DNA from: Deltaproteobacteria bacterium
Lineage (GTDB): Bacteria > Desulfobacterota > Desulfarculia > Desulfarculales > Desulfarculaceae
NCBI GenBank assembly: GCA_021815655.1
Contig: JAKAGJ010000137.1
Location: 1-6,315, forward strand
Length of the DNA: 6,315 bases
Reading direction: 5' to 3'
The notes beneath the pieces were generated by a model. It was not told where the DNA came from. It ran no database searches and worked only from the letters and a program-made list of their open reading frames with translations. Positions 5,334 to 6,315 of this stretch are shown here, piece after piece; within the stretch, counting starts at the first letter, position 1; each line of letters begins with the position of its first letter. Both the position numbers and the translations under genes were made by a program.

Positions 5334-6032
5334 CTAGTAAGCCGCGCCCCATTCAATTATCCGATGGATTTTGCCCGCCGCCTGTTGGCCATGGTATGGC
5401 CGGCCATTGATTATGTCTGATATATCCACCTCTGCCGCTTGGGAACGCAAAAAGGCCAGGCTCCCGTCGAAACCCTGATCAGTGTCTATGCCGATGGTTT
5501 CCAGGGGATATTTGCTATAACTGGCCCAGGCCTTTTGCATGGCCGCATCACAGCGGCCGAAATCAGCCCTGCCCAAGATGGTCAATCGCAGACCCAAGGG
5601 GCCGGCCATGCGTTTAATTACTGAATTAGTTATAAAAACAAGATGTTTGATACCCAGACTCCGGGAGTGGATGATGGCGGCCGCGCAGACCCATATGGTG
5701 ACCCGCGCCGTGGATTGTCGGGATTTGCTCAAGGTGCCCATTTCTCCCAGCAAACACCTACGGTTCTCGAGTCCAGCGGAAAGCCTTGCCAGTAAATCAA
5801 AATCATGGAATTTCTCCGCCGTTAAGGGATTTTTCTTGCTGCCTTCTGAAATACCTATGGCGCCTTGCAATTCCTCCCCCTGGTAGCAGCAGACAAAGGA
5901 TGGTGGAAAACCAGTGTAAGCCACCCCGGTGCGCTCCATGAATATTGTCCGCGTGAAATCACACACTTCCTGGTATTTGCTTTCACTTTCCCCAACTACG
6001 ACTAAACGATGCAACGCCCTCGCCCCCTTCAA
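5334..6032 (-). CDS. Thermostable-hemolysin-family (T_hemolysin) protein, probably acquired
   Basis: The product is 232 residues, starting at TTG (6032) directly after an in-frame TAG. No Shine-Dalgarno is visible, and the first in-frame ATG is codon 32, inside the domain. The pattern fits T_hemolysin, a GNAT/autoinducer-synthase-like fold: LVVVGESESKYQEVCDFT, then LQGAIGISEG (55-64), GEMGTLSKSR (96-105; family EVGNLA), GIKHLVFITNSVIKRMAGPLGLRL (family FT.T..lr..f.rlGl), ADFGRC (156-161) and WASYSKYP (169-176; family WG.YY..P). The name is historical; enzymatic activity and haemolysis are unproven for most members. Hand-counted GC on sample 60-base rows is 43-58%, against 63-73% in the PilZ gene, which suggests transfer. 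A TATAAA at 6046-6041 would start transcription almost at the TTG, so a leaderless message or a lost true start are both possible. The neighbours give no pathway. Confidence 0.65.
   Translation of the reverse strand: MKGARALHRLVVVGESESKYQEVCDFTRTIFMERTGVAYTGFPPSFVCCYQGEELQGAIGISEGSKKNPLTAEKFHDFDLLARLSAGLENRRCLLGEMGTLSKSRQSTARVTIWVCAAAIIHSRSLGIKHLVFITNSVIKRMAGPLGLRLTILGRADFGRCDAAMQKAWASYSKYPLETIGIDTDQGFDGSLAFLRSQAAEVDISDIINGRPYHGQQAAGKIHRIIEWGAAY
5387..5407. repeat. Overlapping palindromes near the end of the T_hemolysin-like gene
   Basis: GGCCAT-GGT-ATGGCC (5387-5401) overlaps the perfect 12-base palindrome ATGGCCGGCCAT (5396-5407), so the middle arm can pair with either side. It lies inside coding sequence (NGRPYHG), about 60 bases before the gene's stop codon. 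It could slow or end convergent transcription, since the two genes that meet here have no ordinary terminator, or it could be chance. Confidence 0.3.
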
Positions 6033-6084
6033 CTAGAATTTTTATATTGATTATCTTGCTCAACCGAACTTGGCTGCCGCCTCA

Positions 6085-6315
6085 TTAACACTGGCGTCGG
6101 CGGATGACCTGCCATACCTCGCCCCATTCCTTCATGCGCAACTGTACTGCGCGCGGCGTAAGGCGCCCGCCGTTGCGGCTGATGAACAGCGCATCTTCGC
6201 CATCTTTGGCCAGCGACGGGCGCATTGCCAGCCAGGCTTGCAGTGCAGTGATGGCGTGGCTGCCCAGCGGCACAACACGCGTCTTGCCGCCCTTGCCGGT
6301 GACGCGCACTTCTCC
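6085..6315 (-). pseudogene. Truncated XerC-type tyrosine recombinase fragment
   Basis: The frame is open from the right edge for 76 codons, so the N-terminal part lies outside. The text closely follows XerC proteins of proteobacteria: GEVRVTGKGGKTRVVPLG (the beta-hairpin with the catalytic Lys), AITALQAWLAMRP, DALFISRNGGRLTPRAVQLRMKEW. A normal XerC would continue with HPHxLRHSFA, a GH box and the nucleophilic Tyr. Here the frame turns into GEVWQVIRRRQC and stops at 6085. Neither other frame downstream shows the missing boxes, so this is a replacement or deletion rather than a frameshift. Without HxxR and Tyr it cannot be active. Cell-division XerC and a mobile-element integrase cannot be told apart here. 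Confidence 0.75.

Noticed and set aside
6081..6090. Possible integron attC core near the recombinase fragment
   Set aside because: The minus-strand text GTTAATG fails the GTTRRRY pattern at the sixth base, and no paired core was found.
1..6315. CRISPR array, tRNA or rRNA genes
   Set aside because: No regularly spaced repeat set and no tRNA- or rRNA-like stretch was seen on either strand.

Overview
The window is GC-rich, gene-dense bacterial DNA with clear Shine-Dalgarno sequences, several TTG starts and frequent stop/start overlaps. ANTAR, PilZ, SLT transglycosylase, YIP1 and small cysteine-cluster proteins together suggest a Gram-negative of the Desulfobacterota type (former Deltaproteobacteria). 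That placement is inferred from general resemblance, not from a marker gene.

Layout. Positions 1-942 (minus strand) hold a two-gene operon: a 91-residue four-cysteine protein whose stop overlaps the start of a zinc-ribbon/YIP1-like membrane protein that runs off the left edge. It has a good sigma70-like promoter at 992-1020. Next, on the plus strand, 1218-2531 encodes a secreted, cysteine-free protein with a Gly/Ser/Lys/Ala-rich first half and a charged helical second half. It converges on a minus-strand ANTAR regulator (2613-3209), and an 11-bp GC hairpin lies between them as a likely shared terminator. The ANTAR gene has a near-consensus promoter and a Shine-Dalgarno buried in a perfect 6-bp hairpin. 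Its receiver domain has lost the usual phosphorylation residues.

On the other side of that palindrome the plus strand carries a structured leader (and a doubtful 70-codon ORF). A cluster follows: an SLT lytic transglycosylase without signal peptide (3446-4219), a YcgR-like PilZ protein (4323-5024) and a coupled 102-residue protein of unknown function (5021-5329). This looks like a c-di-GMP-linked envelope or flagellar module, with an RNA-binding antiterminator divergently placed next to it.

At 5330 the character changes. A minus-strand gene of clearly lower GC (5334-6032) resembles the thermostable hemolysin (T_hemolysin) family. Behind it, at the right edge, is the middle part of a XerC-type tyrosine recombinase that stops before its catalytic HxxR and Tyr boxes. 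The last kilobase therefore looks like the edge of an acquired segment. The most interesting points are the double-sided start-site palindrome at 3207-3239, the pseudo-receiver ANTAR protein beside a leader with alternative hairpins, the unknown partner of the PilZ protein, and the truncated recombinase next to the low-GC gene.
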